From positions 1,821,379 to 1,885,378 of the forward strand of contig NC_049992.1 in NCBI RefSeq assembly GCF_000003815.2: a stretch of 64,000 nt of DNA, in the 5' to 3' direction. Within the stretch, counting starts at the first letter, position 1. Every line of letters begins with the position of its first letter. The notes under the pieces were generated by a model. The model saw only the letters and a list, made by a program, of their open reading frames with translations, was not told the DNA's origin and ran no database searches. The translations under genes were made by a program, and so were the position numbers. Source of the DNA: Branchiostoma floridae. Lineage: Eukaryota; Chordata; Leptocardii; Amphioxiformes; Branchiostomatidae. Of this stretch, positions 10,440-21,684 are shown piece after piece.

Positions 10440-11354
10440 TCCTACAAGAAGCAGTACATACTGCACTACACCTCGGGTCAGCAGCTCATCTCTGCCCGCG
10501 GAACCAGCATCTACTACGGCCTCGGGCCCCGCACCGACTGGAGCCTCGTCACCCGCGACCTGCTCTGCGACCTCAGGAAGGGCGTCGGCCTCTCCAACTC
10601 CAAATCTGTCAAGAAGACAAAAATCACCATCAAAAGGGTGTCAAAGGTCGTCCTCCAGGGCAAGGGGCGGATCAGCAACATCACCATGGCAACCTCCTCG
10701 CACATCCCGCAGTTCTTCGACGCTGCTGATTGGTTTGTCCGTAACCAGGACGACCGTGGCGGCTGGCCGATAAATGTGATCCGTAAGCTTGTTGACGGGA
10801 TGCAGGAGTTGCCGCCGGGCTGGTACTCCGCCATGGCGCAGGGCCAGGCCATGTCCACGCTCACACGGGCGTTCCTCAGGACTAGAGACAGGCGATACCT
10901 GGACGCCGCGCTCAGGGGAACCAAACCGTTCCGCGTGCCGTCCGAGAGCGGGGGCGTGCTGGCCGTGTTCATGAACAAGCACCGCTGGTACGAGGAGTAT
11001 CCCACCACGCCAAGCTCCTTCGTGCTGAACGGGTTCATCTACTCCCTGATTGGTCTGTATGACCTGAAGGAGACCGCGCCCGCGCAGGAAGGCCGGGAGG
11101 CTGCCGAGCTGTTTGAGGAAGGGATGCGGTCGCTGAAGGCCATGATGCCTCTGTACGACACGGGCGCCGGCACCGTGTACGACTTGAGACACTTCATGCT
11201 GGGCATCGCCCCCAACATCGCCCGCTGGGACTACCACACGACCCACGTCAACCTGCTGCAACTACTGGTGTCCATCGACCCCGACCCAGCCCTGGCAGCC
11301 ACCCTCAGGAGGTGGGTCGGTTACACCAAGGGCAGGAGGGCCAAGCACAACTAA
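10440..11354 (+). CDS. GLCE: GLCE last exon: catalytic C-terminal domain
   Basis: The open frame emerges directly from the gap and runs 304 codons to TAA at 11352-11354. It is unmistakably the epimerase C-terminal region: [85 protein letters not shown]-like and [20 protein letters not shown], ending KGRRAKHN. This alpha/alpha-barrel-type domain holds the active-site tyrosines known from solved epimerase structures; Tyr residues are present in WYEEYP and GTVYDLRHF. No stop, frameshift or missing block is seen, so the enzyme is probably functional. The 5' splice junction of this exon is hidden in the gap. GC content is much higher than the flanking DNA. Confidence 0.95.
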   Translation, partial: SYKKQYILHYTSGQQLISARGTSIYYGLGPRTDWSLVTRDLLCDLRKGVGLSNSKSVKKTKITIKRVSKVVLQGKGRISNITMATSSHIPQFFDAADWFVRNQDDRGGWPINVIRKLVDGMQELPPGWYSAMAQGQAMSTLTRAFLRTRDRRYLDAALRGTKPFRVPSESGGVLAVFMNKHRWYEEYPTTPSSFVLNGFIYSLIGLYDLKETAPAQEGREAAELFEEGMRSLKAMMPLYDTGAGTVYDLRHFMLGIAPNIARWDYHTTHVNLLQLLVSIDPDPALAATLRRWVGYTKGRRAKHN

Positions 11355-11755
11355 AACCTTTTACATGTACAGGAGAGCCAAGCACAACTAGAACTCTTAC
11401 ATGTGCTGGAGAGCCAAGCACAACTAGAACTCTTACATGTACAGGAGGGCCAAGCACAACTAGAACTCTTACATGTACAGGAGAGCCAAGCACAACTAGA
11501 ACTCACATGTGCTGGAGCGCCGAGCAGAACTAGAACTCTTACATGTACAGGAGCGCCAAGCACAACTAGAACTCTTACTTGTGCTAAAGGGCCAAGCACA
11601 ACTAGAACTCACATGTGCTGGAGCGCCAAGCACAACTAGAACTCTTACATGTACAGAAGCTTATATCTGCGGGTCGGCTACACCAAGGGCAAGAGCGCCA
11701 AGCACAACTAGAACTCTTACTTGTGCTGTAGGGCCAAGCACAACTATACTTGACA
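11330..11755 (+). repeat. 36-bp minisatellite made from the GLCE stop-codon region
   Basis: The unit GCCAAGCACAACTAGAACTC plus TTACATGTACAGGAGG repeats about every 36 bp (CCAAGC at 11341, 11378, 11414, 11450 and so on), about ten copies. The first unit is the actual end of the coding sequence (codons for A-K-H-N-stop). One late unit at about 11668-11710 carries a longer piece of the exon (GGGTCGGCTACACCAAGGGC), encoding the same VGYTKG...AKHN end. The repeat therefore arose from the 3' end of the gene itself and now forms the start of the 3' UTR. Confidence 0.9.
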
Positions 11756-14420
11756 TGTACAGAATATTATATTTGTATCAAATAAGAAAAGAGCTATCTG
11801 TCCACATAGTGTTACATTTCAAGGAAGAAATTTAGCTGAAGTATACATTTTTAGTTATTGTTTCCTTGAAATTTTTATGATGACAATTATTGTTACATAT
11901 AAAAAGCAACAATTACTATTGATATGAACAAGTTGAAACTTTGAGGATAGCAAGTAACAGAACTTCTTAATGACTGTGGCAGTCCATGTTTGAATTGATC
12001 GCTGCAAATGTTTGCATGTTAGGCAGAACAGGTGCAGCTTTGATATGTTGTATGTAACCAACATTCCTACACGAACTGGTATGAATTTTATTTGCAACAA
12101 TGTCCCATTCTACAGAATGGGAATCTGTTGCAAGTTGTACAGATAGGAATTGATGTTTCTTATTAATTTTGGCTCAGTTATGATTTGAATTGACCAATCA
12201 TGTTGGTGATCTGTGAAACTGGTTCATGTGATTGGCCAGTACATCAATGGTGTGCTGCTGGAAAGAAAATTCTGCCCTAAAAATTTGCTATAAGAAGTAG
12301 TTTTGTTATGACAGAAAAATGAACTTGCTTTCCTGATTCCCTTTCCTTGATGTCTTACAATGTTACTTTTTCTAAACTTCTACATGTACAGCTTGTTTTA
12401 TTTCAAAGTTATGGAAAGTCAAGTTGATGTAATGATAGTTACAGGATGTAGGTACAAGGGAAATGCTATTTGTTGAGCCCCTTTCAGTGGATGGAGACTG
12501 TTCAGTAACCAAAATGTCATTACTATGACCTATATATGACTTTAATGAAATACAACCCTTCTCTGATGGAAAAGAAAGAATTTACCAGTAGAGGATGCAG
12601 GATGAGTTTTGGTTGCTGAAGGGTTTTCAGTGGAGGGGGTGTTAATGGTTGCTGTGCCTCATGGGTTTGTAATGTGCTAATTAGAAAGCAATGTTCGGCT
12701 GTAAATATGCATAAAAGGGTTTCAGAGGGATATATGATGTATAAACTACTGATAGTGGCAAAGGGTGGAACTTTGGTGCGTAATGTTATGGTAAGGATTG
12801 GATTTTGCACAGTTTTATGTATAATTTTTGTGCGATCAGACTGCCTAATTAATATGAAATGATGACAGTAAAATCGTGGGGTGGGGGGCGTGGCATGCTG
12901 CACAGAACACAGAACTGATTCCCCATGTAGCGTTTAGCAGGAGTACTTTGGAAAGTATTGCTGGAAGGATTGGAAATGCTGACACAAGAAGTTACACACC
13001 TGTCACTTTTCTTGAAAACCCTTAACAATGGAGTTGTAAATAATGGAGTATGTAAACATGTTCGCTCTTTGTATTTATTTCTGGTGCGGTTGATTTAAGA
13101 ACTTCCTATTCACGGGTGGACAACAAATCACCCGGCTGTACTTAAAGTTGTTTTTTCTACAGAAGGCCACACCAATCTTATTTGGTTCTTGATTCTTACA
13201 AACCGAACTGAACTGGAAAAACAACAGGAACTTTGAACTGGTGTGGTTTGATGGAGTGAACATAGTCTCCAAGTTTTCCTGCCCTCTCTCAGTTCTCCTG
13301 ATGTCTGAGTTTTCACCTTGATTTATCCTAGAACCATGTAGAAGATTTGGTGTGGCCGAATCAACTCATGATGCACCAAAGACTCTGCCCACGTCAGGAG
13401 AATGTATATAGCTCATGTCAGTTTAAGAAAATAGTTAAGAAGTACATCAAAAGGACTAAAATAGGTTTAGGATGTGTATAAATGTCTCAGTGTGGCCTTA
13501 AAGTTTTTTGGAACCGAAAAATTGTATTTTTTGCCAAGGTTCATCAGTATTTTTGTTTTGCAGGGCTTAGAGCAAACCATAACAATTAGAGTAGAAATAA
13601 CACTTCTATAGCCATTCAGGCTGTAAGCACTCACAACCCTGATGGGCGGCTGAAAACTTGGGGCACTGAACTTTTCACAATTCCAGAAATATCACTTCGT
13701 CATAGCAACGGGTCTATGTTGCCATAGTAATGATTTGGTTTGTCCCCTGAAGTACTAAAAAGTCTTCATTTTCCCCCACCATGTAAAGGGCCTGAGAACC
13801 TTTTCACAAGCTGCAGTTGACCAGAATCTGCTTCTGTGTTATTTGTATCTTGTTTTCCTTCTGTTGAGTTCAGTGCTAGCAGTTAGGCAGGGAGTTTCCT
13901 TGGTTTGCCTGGGACTGAACCATTTGAACTCTAACTACATGCTAGCACAACATGTAGTGACAGTCTTGTTTGGGCTATGCAATAATTGAAGCTTGGGGAT
14001 GTCATATGAATATTGAAGCCAAGATTAGCACGGCCGCTCCTTCCGCACGCTAATCCTGACTCTGCTGTGAGGTCATTCCTGTTTTATCTGGTTCCATACT
14101 ATTTTGTGTTATTACTGTTGGTGTTGTTAAGCCTGTCCTATCCAATACAGAATCTGATTGTTCTTATCCTGTTTGTTCTTCGAGGTAACAGAATAAACTA
14201 TAGCGATGACGGATGTACAATATCATGTATGGATTATTTTGCAGCCAGGAACTATACTTTTCTGCCTTTGTATGGAAGTGTCTTTTCAACTGTGAAAAAC
14301 AATTAAACATTAATCAATGAACAGATTGTGTTTCGTGTTGTTCATTACGTGCATGTATTTTTCTCGTAATAATGTACCAGATATTTACATGACAACCATT
14401 TTATATTTCAAGCTTACAAA
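11756..14420. other. AT-rich 3' UTR / intergenic stretch
   Basis: No convincing coding exon is visible. Candidate polyadenylation signals are AATAAA at 14192-14197 and ATTAAA at 14302-14307; either could end a long GLCE 3' UTR. A 97-codon opening at 14013-14306 is leucine-rich but has no family likeness and no splice context, so I do not call it a gene. Confidence 0.5.
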
Positions 14421-14650
14421 ATATGAGAGAGAGAAACTGGTTTATTGCCATTGACATTAAAAACTCTTGCAGCACATTTACAAAAGGCTGAATTGTTTTT
14501 TTACAGTCAGTATTTCAACCTCTAACTAGTAAACACAATTAAAAGGATCGAGTGACAAAATAACATCTACTTATTTACAATAACTGGTCAGTTATTACAC
14601 AAAAAAAGGTTCACTACTGTTCACAAATTACCCGTCTTGATTCAGGAGCT

Positions 14651-15479
14651 TTACACAGTACGGTAATGTGCTATTAGCAAAACGAGCAGTTTGTCTTTGT
14701 TTCTTAGTGACCTATCATGGGTGTCCCATCGTCTACATGGAAGCCAATGACTGAATTTTTCAGAGTTGACAAGAGTTCGTGCAAACCGTCGGCATAGATT
14801 GTCCCTTCTAGAGTCCAGTCGACAAAGACCCGAAGTGTCCAGTGCACTGTCGTAAGTGACGTACTCCGGTCCAAGTATAATCCTCAGAGCCCTCTTCTGC
14901 ACGCGTTCAACTTTCGATGATAAATCTCTGGTAAGTCCGGGGTGCCAGACGACACAGGCGTACTCAAGAAGAGGCCGCACGAAACCGATGTAGACGAGTA
15001 TAAGGTCACTTATGTCCAGTCCGTGTTTCTTTAGGTTTCGTATCAGATAGAGTCTCTTACTCCCTTTGGTGACGATTGTGGTTACATGTTGAGTCCATTT
15101 GAGGTTGTTCTGGAGGATAAGTCCCAGGATGCGTGCTGCCTGGACAACCTCTAGTTGGGTTGGCCCAACAGTGATTGCCGGCGGTGGTGGGGGATTTCTC
15201 ATACAGCAAAACACCATCACCATGCACTTTATTTTTATAATAGACGGGTTCAGGGATATGAAGTTGGTATCTGCCCAACGTGTCAAGCCATTGATGTCTT
15301 CCTGAATCCTTGGTGTTGCAGACACATGTCGTGATTCGGAAACAGACATGTCATCAACATACTTCTGAAGACCAAAATATATTCTGAAGACCAAATGAAG
15401 ATCAAAATACCCATCTGAAGACGTTTCGTGACTTGGGAGGGCGTCATTAACCAGGGCTAGAAAAACTAGTGGTCCTAAC
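14651..15479 (-). pseudogene. LINE ORF2 part 4: reverse transcriptase catalytic and C-terminal part
   Basis: The reading resumes on the far side of the insertion with LGPLVFLALVND, then the catalytic YVDDMS box, LGLILQNNLKW, YACVVWHPGLT and RVQKRALRIILG. These are standard CR1-clade features. A small local duplication (TCTGAAGACCAAA-like, about 15365-15420) enlarges the segment before the YVDD box. The 3' non-coding tail reaches to about 14421. Confidence 0.85.
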
Positions 15480-16120
15480 TGTTACAAGAAGTAAGATAGC
15501 CGTTAACACCCCTACAATCTCTGTGAACATAGTCCAACATTTGCCAATTAAGCAGGATGTGCTCAGACAGCAACCCTTGAAGGACATTCGATCTCTTTCC
15601 TACCGGACACTGGATTGAGCACACACGCAGAACTGTACTCCACTAACACTAGATGAATAGATGGTTTAGCAGCATCTACAGTCTCTGCCTGAATCTATAC
15701 ACCTTTCTCACGCGGCGGCCATGATAGATCGAAGAAGAGGTCAATGAGGCAAACAGACAAAACTTATTTCTAAAATCAGGTCCCATTTAGTTTTCCCCCA
15801 AACCACACAAATTTTCATGATATAAGATAGAATGATAAATATTACAAGAAGTGTTATGCACCAAAAGATGTAGCAATTTAGAGTCGTGTAGACTGACCCC
15901 ATAGTCCCTTAAGAGATGCAAAATAACAACATAATAATGCAAATTTTTAACGAATTTGCAGCCATTCACTTATTGGTCGATTTCCTAATTGGCAGGCTAC
16001 CATTGGTCGAACTGCTAATTATGATGGACAGCCTTTTGTTTGCCACATTGAACTCGTTTTAGATCTATCATGGCCGCCGCGTGAGAAAGGTGTATAGAAG
16101 AACCACCAACGGGTGAAACA
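15480..16120. mobile_element. 641-bp insertion inside the LINE, 5-bp target duplication CTAAC
   Basis: The segment begins TGTTAC and ends GAAACA, and is flanked by exact CTAAC repeats (15475-15479 and 16121-16125). TG...CA ends with a 5-bp duplication fit a solo LTR (inference; other classes are possible). It interrupts the reverse transcriptase frame of the host LINE, so it is younger than the LINE. A second inverted-repeat element lies within it. Confidence 0.75.
15695..16097. mobile_element. nested MITE with perfect 36-bp terminal inverted repeats
   Basis: The first 36 bp (CTATACACCTTTCTCACGCG...) are the exact reverse complement of the last 36 bp (...GTGAGAAAGGTGTATAG). The 403-bp element has no coding capacity. 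The TA dinucleotides inside the outermost bases are compatible with a mariner-type TA target, but the symmetric ends make this undecidable from one copy. It is nested in the insertion above, giving three layers of insertion. Confidence 0.85.
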
Positions 16121-16457
16121 CTAACTTTGTTCCCTGAGGCACACCACGCGTCAGAGTTTGCCAGTCCGCGACTGTTCCCTGGTATCTCACACGCTGGCGC
16201 CGCCCTGACAGGAAACTGCTCACCCAGGGTACGATGGACGGGCGGACACCAAGGTCAAGTAACTTGGAGATGGCAGTCTGGTGGTGGACATAGTCAAACG
16301 CTCGGGAGAAGTCAGTAAGAACAAGTGTTGTCACGTAGCCTGGTCTGTCTGATGCCTCAAGGATGTTGTGTACGAGACGAGTCTGGTAATGTACTGTTGA
16401 GCAACCATGGAGGGAACCGAACTGTCGGGGGTCCAGGTTAGGAAGGATATCCTGCAT
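16121..16457 (-). pseudogene. LINE ORF2 part 3: reverse transcriptase palm, first half
   Basis: Same frame as the preceding piece. Motifs LDPRQFG, LTDFSRAFDYVHH and RGVPQGTK are present; the reading is then cut exactly after the GTK-Leu codons by the insertion. Removing the insertion and one copy of its CTAAC duplication rejoins the frame with the downstream part. Confidence 0.85.
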
Positions 16458-16478
16458 GCACCAGTCACGGACGATTTC

Positions 16479-16925
16479 TTAGCGCACTTTGGCAAAGATA
16501 GGTGTTAGAGAGATTGGTCTCAACTTCTCTAGTCGCGGTGGCATCTCATTTGGAATGTGTGCAACATCAGCGTCCTTGAACATGTCCGGTACTTCACCTT
16601 GACACAGAGAGGTGTTCATCACGTCACATAAAGGCTGTGACAGTTCAAAGGAGACTTCCCTAATAATCCTTGGCGAGATGCCATCAGGGCCTGTAGCTTT
16701 GCCAATCTTAACATTCCTTAGTCTGTTCCACATGTCCCAGACTGAGACTACCGGGGGTGGAGCAGGTGAAGGAAGATAAGCTGGCAGGTCCTCAAGTCGA
16801 AGCGGCGCGTGCTTCTGTAGCGCCGCAGCGAGGTGAGAATTGATGGCGTTGGCCACGTCTACAGTTGATGACGGGGAGACACCTGGGATGTCAGTGTTCA
16901 ACTGTCCTTTACTCATGTTACACAT
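16479..16925 (-). pseudogene. LINE ORF2 part 2: start of reverse transcriptase
   Basis: This continues the same frame after the stop. It contains the N-terminal reverse transcriptase motifs: KIGKATGPDGISPRII, then the stretch ending LEKLRPISLTPIFAKV, followed by a second in-frame stop. Known family order is retained. Confidence 0.85.
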
Positions 16926-16928
16926 GTC

Positions 16929-18392
16929 TTAAATAGCCTGATACCACTTCTTTGGATCAGCTTTTTTAAGACCTTTGATCTCTTTCTGGTAGAAGGTCGT
17001 CTTCGGCAGCTGGATAGTGTGGATGATCTTGTTGCGAAGACGTTTTAGTTCTGGCAGGTTCTGTTCCTTGAAGGCTTTCTGGCGGAGCAGGATGAGATCT
17101 TTCAGGCCTGGTGTCATCCACGGCTTGTCTCGTTCATGTAGGCAGACAACTTTCGGTGGAAAGTATTTCTTTATCGCACTGCACAGTGTGGTGTAGAAGG
17201 CTGAACACTTGTCCGTTGCACTGATCGCGCTATAAACCTCTCCCCAGTGGTGCTCAGTGATCCACGATCCAAACGACCGTAAGTCCGACTGTCGTAAGGG
17301 TCTGACGATCTTCTTGACCATCTTGTTCTGCATAGAAGAAGGTGACTTACTGGACCAAATCAGGACGTTGTGATCGCTGGCGCCTACAGGAGGGTCCGCT
17401 GTTGGCGGTTGGTAGCATTGTGCAAAGGCATCGCTGGCGAGGACTTGGTCTAAGATGGCATTTTCTCGAGAAGGAACAGTTACTACAGGCTTCAAGGAGT
17501 GTTCAGAACAGATGGCACTTACATCTAGACGATTAAGGTCGCCAAGGACAACAACACCAACGCCTGGGTACTGTCTGCGGACGTCGTCAATGGAATCGGA
17601 CAGGAAATCCAGAAGATCGTCGTCACGAGAGGAGTTTGGAGGGTGATAAACGGCACAGAGGGCGATGGACGACACGGATCGAGGAAGCCAATGCGGTCGC
17701 AGTTGTATCCATAAACACTCCAAGCCCGCCGGGACAAGGTTGAGGGGCTTCGCCGTTATAGAGTTGTTGACAAAAACGGCCACCCCTCCGCCTCTCTTGT
17801 TGGGACGGTCCCTGCGGAACACGCTGTATCCCTCGATAGACGTGGCTTCTGCCGGCAGATCTTCAGAAAACCACGTTTCAGTGACAACGGCAATATGAGC
17901 TTCACTGGAGTTGAGGATCAAGCTGAGTTCGTCCATTTTAATAACCAGCGAGCGAGTGTTCGTCAACAAAATTCCTGGCATACTTCGAGGTTCCGAAGTC
18001 TTGACGTAATCACACGTAATGGGACGCAGGTGCTGTTTACGAGCACTGATGTTGATGGCATCACGTTGGGATTGAATACCACTACATCGGGATTTGCATA
18101 TGAAGTCAAGTGACGGCTTTACATGCCTATTTCCGACAACAGTATTTATGGGTCTCTGTAGATTCCTACCAGCGCTTTTCCCTCTGTACCTGCCTCGCGT
18201 CTTCAGGACCTCAAGGCAGCGAAGGCGTGACTTCAGCAGAGGTTCGACTGGCAGAGCCATCCGCCTTAGACTGCGCTCTGCCTTCTTACACAGAGTGCAT
18301 TGGCCTTCATACACAGAGTACATTGGTCTTCTTACATAGAGTACATTGGTCTTCTTACACAGAGTGCAATGACCATCTTTCTCAGAGTGCAA
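16929..18392 (-). pseudogene. LINE ORF2 part 1: AP-type endonuclease
   Basis: A 487-codon frame. After a repetitive N-terminal part (CTLCKK units from a 24-bp tandem repeat) comes an apurinic-endonuclease-like domain: GILLTNTRSLVIKMDEL, the metal-site VTETWF, RGGGVAVFV, GDLNRLD and SDHNVLIW. These are the expected endonuclease motifs in order. The frame stops just after a conserved KKWYQAI segment, where an intact element would read on into the reverse transcriptase; the next piece is in the same frame, so a single nonsense change explains the break. Confidence 0.88.
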
Positions 18393-18455
18393 TGACCTTC
18401 TTACACAGAGTGCATTGGTCTTCTTACACAGAGTTCGTTGACCTTCTTACAGACA
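18290..18455. repeat. 24-bp tandem repeat at the 5' end of the LINE
   Basis: Units such as CTTCTTACACAGAGTGCATT(GGTC) repeat about seven times with a 24-bp period. On the - strand they add CTLCKK-like peptide units to the start of the endonuclease frame. The stretch 18456-18730 holds a TATA-like GTATAAAAC at about 18669 but no clear gene start. Confidence 0.8.
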
Positions 18456-18730
18456 CTTGTATTTTGCCGGAATGTTAATGTGATTTGGCACGTCCATTTC
18501 TCCTGATGCACTCCGGGAGGCGACATAATTTACCTCGTTATGCTCCACAACCGGCGCGATAAAGGTTACATAAATACAGACGTCAGAAGTTAATGAGATT
18601 TTGCAATGCTATGGTGACAATAGATTGAAAGTTTGCCGTCTGCAAACCTCCAAGATTTTCAGTACCACGTATAAAACCTCGTGTACGCTGGAGAAGGGAC
18701 GTCTATCTCCCGAAGATCAAGTCCTGACAG

Positions 18731-18848
18731 GAGATAATCTGGCAAGGAAACGTGTTTTTGGTTTCATGTTTGGCCGTGCTGACAATCGGCATGTGGCGGG
18801 AGGGCGGTGCAGGAACTCTCACCAAAGAACAAGCCAGCCACATAGCCA
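18731..18848 (+). CDS. lectin gene, probable membrane-anchor exon
   Basis: Candidate exon between a TCCTGACAG acceptor (18730) and a CA|GTAAGC donor (18849). It reads phase 0 to phase 1: a short hydrophobic run (VFLVSCLAVLTIGMW) then REGGAGTLTKEQASHIA. Its phase fits the next exon exactly, and the joined sequence continues as a charged, helix-prone stalk. No in-frame ATG precedes the hydrophobic run (a stop lies at 18725-18727), so an upstream exon or a different start is needed; I could not find it. I infer a type II membrane anchor or signal region of the multi-domain lectin. The adjoining 48-bp minisatellite repeats this exon's end and donor, which supports it being a real boundary by analogy with other exons here. 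Confidence 0.45.
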
Positions 18849-20335
18849 GTAAGCACCGACGTGTTATACTTAATGTTTAATCCAGCCACATAGCCAGTAA
18901 GCACCGACGTGTTATACTTAATGCTTAATCCAGCCACATAGCCAGTAAGCACCAACGTGTTATACTTAATGTTTAATCCAGCCACATAGCCAGTAAGCAC
19001 AAACGTGTTATAATTAATGTTTAATCCAGCCACATAGCCAGTACGCACCAACGTGTTATAATTAATGTTTAATCCAGCCACATAGCCAGTAAGCACCAAA
19101 GTGTTATACTTAATGTTTAATCCAGCCACATAGCCAGTAAGCACCAACGTGTTATACTTAATGTTTAATCCAGCCACATAGCCAGTAAGCACCAACGTGT
19201 TATACTTAATGTTTAATCCAGCCACATAGCCAGTAAGCACAAACGTGTTATACTTAATGTTTAATCCAGCCACATAGCCAGTAAGCACCAAAGTGTTATA
19301 ATGAATGTTTAATCCAGCCACATAGCCAGTAAGCACCAACGTGTTATACTTAATGTTTAATCCAGCCACATAGCCAGTAAGCACCAACGTGTTATACTTA
19401 ATGTTTAATCCAGCCACATAGCCTGTACACACCAACGTGTTATACTTAATGGTTAATCCAGCCACATAGCCTGTACACACCAACGTGTTATACTTAATGG
19501 TTAATCCAGCCACATAGCCTGTACACACCAACGTGTTATACTTAATGGTTAATCCAGCCACATAGCCTGTACACACCAACGTGTTATACTTAATGGTTAA
19601 TCCAGCCACATAGCCAGTAAGCACCAACGTGTTATACTTAATGTTTAATCCAGCCACACAGCAAGTAAGCACCAACGTGTTATACTTAATGTTTAATCCA
19701 GCCACATAGCCAGTACACACCAACGTGTTATACTTAATGTTTAATCCAGCCACATAGCCAGTAAGCACCAACGTGTTATACTTAATGTTTAATCCAGCCA
19801 CACAGCAAGTAAGCACCAACGTGTTATACTTAATGTTTAATCCAGCCACACAGCAAGTAAGCACCAACGTGTTATACTTAATGTTTAATCCAGCCACATA
19901 GCCAGTAAACACCAACGTGTTATACTTAATGTTTAATCCAGCCACATAGCCAGTAAGCACCAACGTGTTATACTTAATGTTTAATCCAGCCACATAGCCA
20001 GTAAGCACCAAAGTGTTATACTTAAAGTTTAATCCAGCCACATATCCAGTAAGCACCAACGTGTTATACTTAATGGTTAATCCAGCCACATAGCCAGTAC
20101 GCACCAACGTGTTATACTTAATGTTTAATCCAGCCACATAGCCAGTAAGCACTAACGTGTTATACTTAATGTTTAATCCAGCCACATAGCCAGTAAGCAC
20201 CAACGTGTTATACTTAATGTTTAAACCAGCCACATAGCCTGTACACACCAACGTGTTATACTTAATGGTTAATCCAGCCACATAGCCAGTAAGCACCAAC
20301 GTGTTCTACTTACGGGCTAATCCAGCCACATAGCC
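18830..20335. repeat. 48-bp minisatellite, about 31 copies
   Basis: The unit CCAGCCACATAGCCAGTAAG plus CACCAACGTGTTATACTTAATGTTTAAT repeats every 48 bp (for example 18841 to 18889). Its first unit overlaps the end of the preceding candidate exon, so most units carry CATAGCCA|GTAAGC, a donor-like site; a subset have GTACAC or an ACAGCAAG variant. Because 48 is a multiple of three the - strand is open for 511 codons as LTGYVAGLNIKYNTLV units; I consider that reading a by-product. Confidence 0.95.
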
Positions 20336-20344
20336 AGTAAGAAG

Positions 20345-21200
20345 AAGACACACGTATAGGCACATATATCTGACATGTAAAACACATGCATAAAACAAAA
20401 TGCACATGAATACAACAATAAGAACATGAATACAACAATAAGAACATGAATACAACAATAAGAACATGTATATAACACAAGTCACATGAATATAACACAA
20501 GTCACATGATTACAACATAAGGCACATGTGTATAACATAAGACACATGTATATAACATAAGGCGCATGTATATAACATAAGGCACATGTATATAACATAA
20601 GACACATGTATATGATATAAGACACATGTAAAAGATATAAGACACAGGTATATACCACAAGGCATATGGATATGATATAAGAGAAATATATATAACATAA
20701 GGCACATGAATACAACATATGGCACATGAATATAGCATGAGGCATATGAATATAACAAAAGACACATGAATATAACCAAACGCACATGTATATAACATAA
20801 GGCACATGAATAAAATCAAAGTCGCATGTATATAACATAAGACACATGTATATAAGATAAGGCACATGTATATTACATAAGGCGCATGAATATAACATAA
20901 GGCGCATGAAAATTGCATGAGGCATATGAATATAGAAAAGGTATATAAATATAACAAAAGGCACTTGTGCATAGCATTAGGCAAATAAATGTATAACATA
21001 AGGCATATGTATAACATAAGGCACATGAATATAACAAAACGCACATAAATATGACATAAGGCATATGAATATAACATAAGGCGCATGTATAAGACCAAAG
21101 GCGCATGAATATAACATAAGACACACTATGTAACATAAGGCACATGTATATAACATAAGGGACATGAATATAACATAAGGTACATGAATATAACATAAGC
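20345..21200. repeat. degenerate 20-bp repeat, over 40 copies
   Basis: The basic unit is CACATGTATATAACATAAGG with many single changes (for example GCATATGAATATAAC). All frames of the - strand are open for long stretches because of the repeat. It runs to within about 14 bp of the next exon's acceptor. Confidence 0.92.
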
Positions 21201-21213
21201 TTTCTCGTCACAG

Positions 21214-21369
21214 GGAGACTCACGCAGATCCACGAGAAAGTGAAGAGACTGACCCTGAGGGTGGCGAACGCCAGTCTGTCCCTCCAGTCCATGGCGAACA
21301 CAGGGTTTCCAGCTGTGCTGCCGGCTACACAGGCCACGTTTGTAGTACCCACAGAAGCTACACAAACAC
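21214..21369 (+). CDS. lectin gene, stalk exon
   Basis: Between CTCGTCACAG (21213) and a donor CAC|GTAGGT (21370), phase 1 to phase 1, 52 codons. It reads RLTQIHEKVKRLTLRVANAS then LSLQSMANTG and a Thr/Ala/Pro-rich end (AVLPATQATFVVPTEATQT). The first part is a likely short coiled coil or amphipathic helix; the second looks like an O-glycosylated linker. Such stalks commonly separate membrane anchors from lectin heads. No catalytic or binding motif is seen. Confidence 0.65.
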
Positions 21370-21684
21370 GTAGGTGGTTTGCTTATACAGTAACCCTTAT
21401 TGCACACTCATGCCCGATGGCTAGTTGGAAACAGCGTGGTATACATAATTGTATATACTCAACAAAGAAGGAACATGCTATTTATAAATATGTACCTGCC
21501 CTTTAAGGCATCTCTGTGAAAGTATACATCGAAATGCAAGTATTGAAAACAAGACTTCCAGGAAAACATACCTGTACCAAATAAGACGGGGCCTTTGAGC
21601 CATATGACTCAAGATGAGAATCTTTGAGTCATATCAAATATTGTTGTTGACAACATTGATTCTCAAACATCGATACAGAAACAG

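Larger units (their letters stand above)
14421..18392 (-). mobile_element. CR1-like non-LTR retrotransposon (LINE), decayed and interrupted
   Basis: Read on the - strand the element runs from an endonuclease region near 18392 to a 3' end by a GAGAGA tract near 14421. One long frame carries endonuclease then reverse transcriptase. It is broken by two in-frame stops (at 16929-16931 and 16479-16481) and by a 641-bp insertion at 15480-16120. No ORF1 is seen. The 5' part is overlapped by a 24-bp tandem repeat. It lies between GLCE and the lectin gene in opposite orientation to both. Confidence 0.9.

Noticed and set aside
11305-11835. Frames on both strands after the GLCE stop
   Set aside because: 36-bp repeat of the gene end; all are low-complexity repeats.
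14013-14306. 97-codon Leu-rich frame as a small membrane protein
   Set aside because: No family likeness, no splice or promoter context, ends at an ATTAAA; more likely 3' UTR.
18764-20299. 511-codon - strand frame of LTGYVAGLNIKYNTLV units as a real protein
   Set aside because: It is fully explained by a 48-bp tandem repeat (multiple of three) and has no start context, unique domain or splice support.
20482-21407. Several long - strand frames rich in Met/Cys/His/Tyr
   Set aside because: They come from a degenerate 20-bp repeat, which cycles through all frames; no domain likeness.
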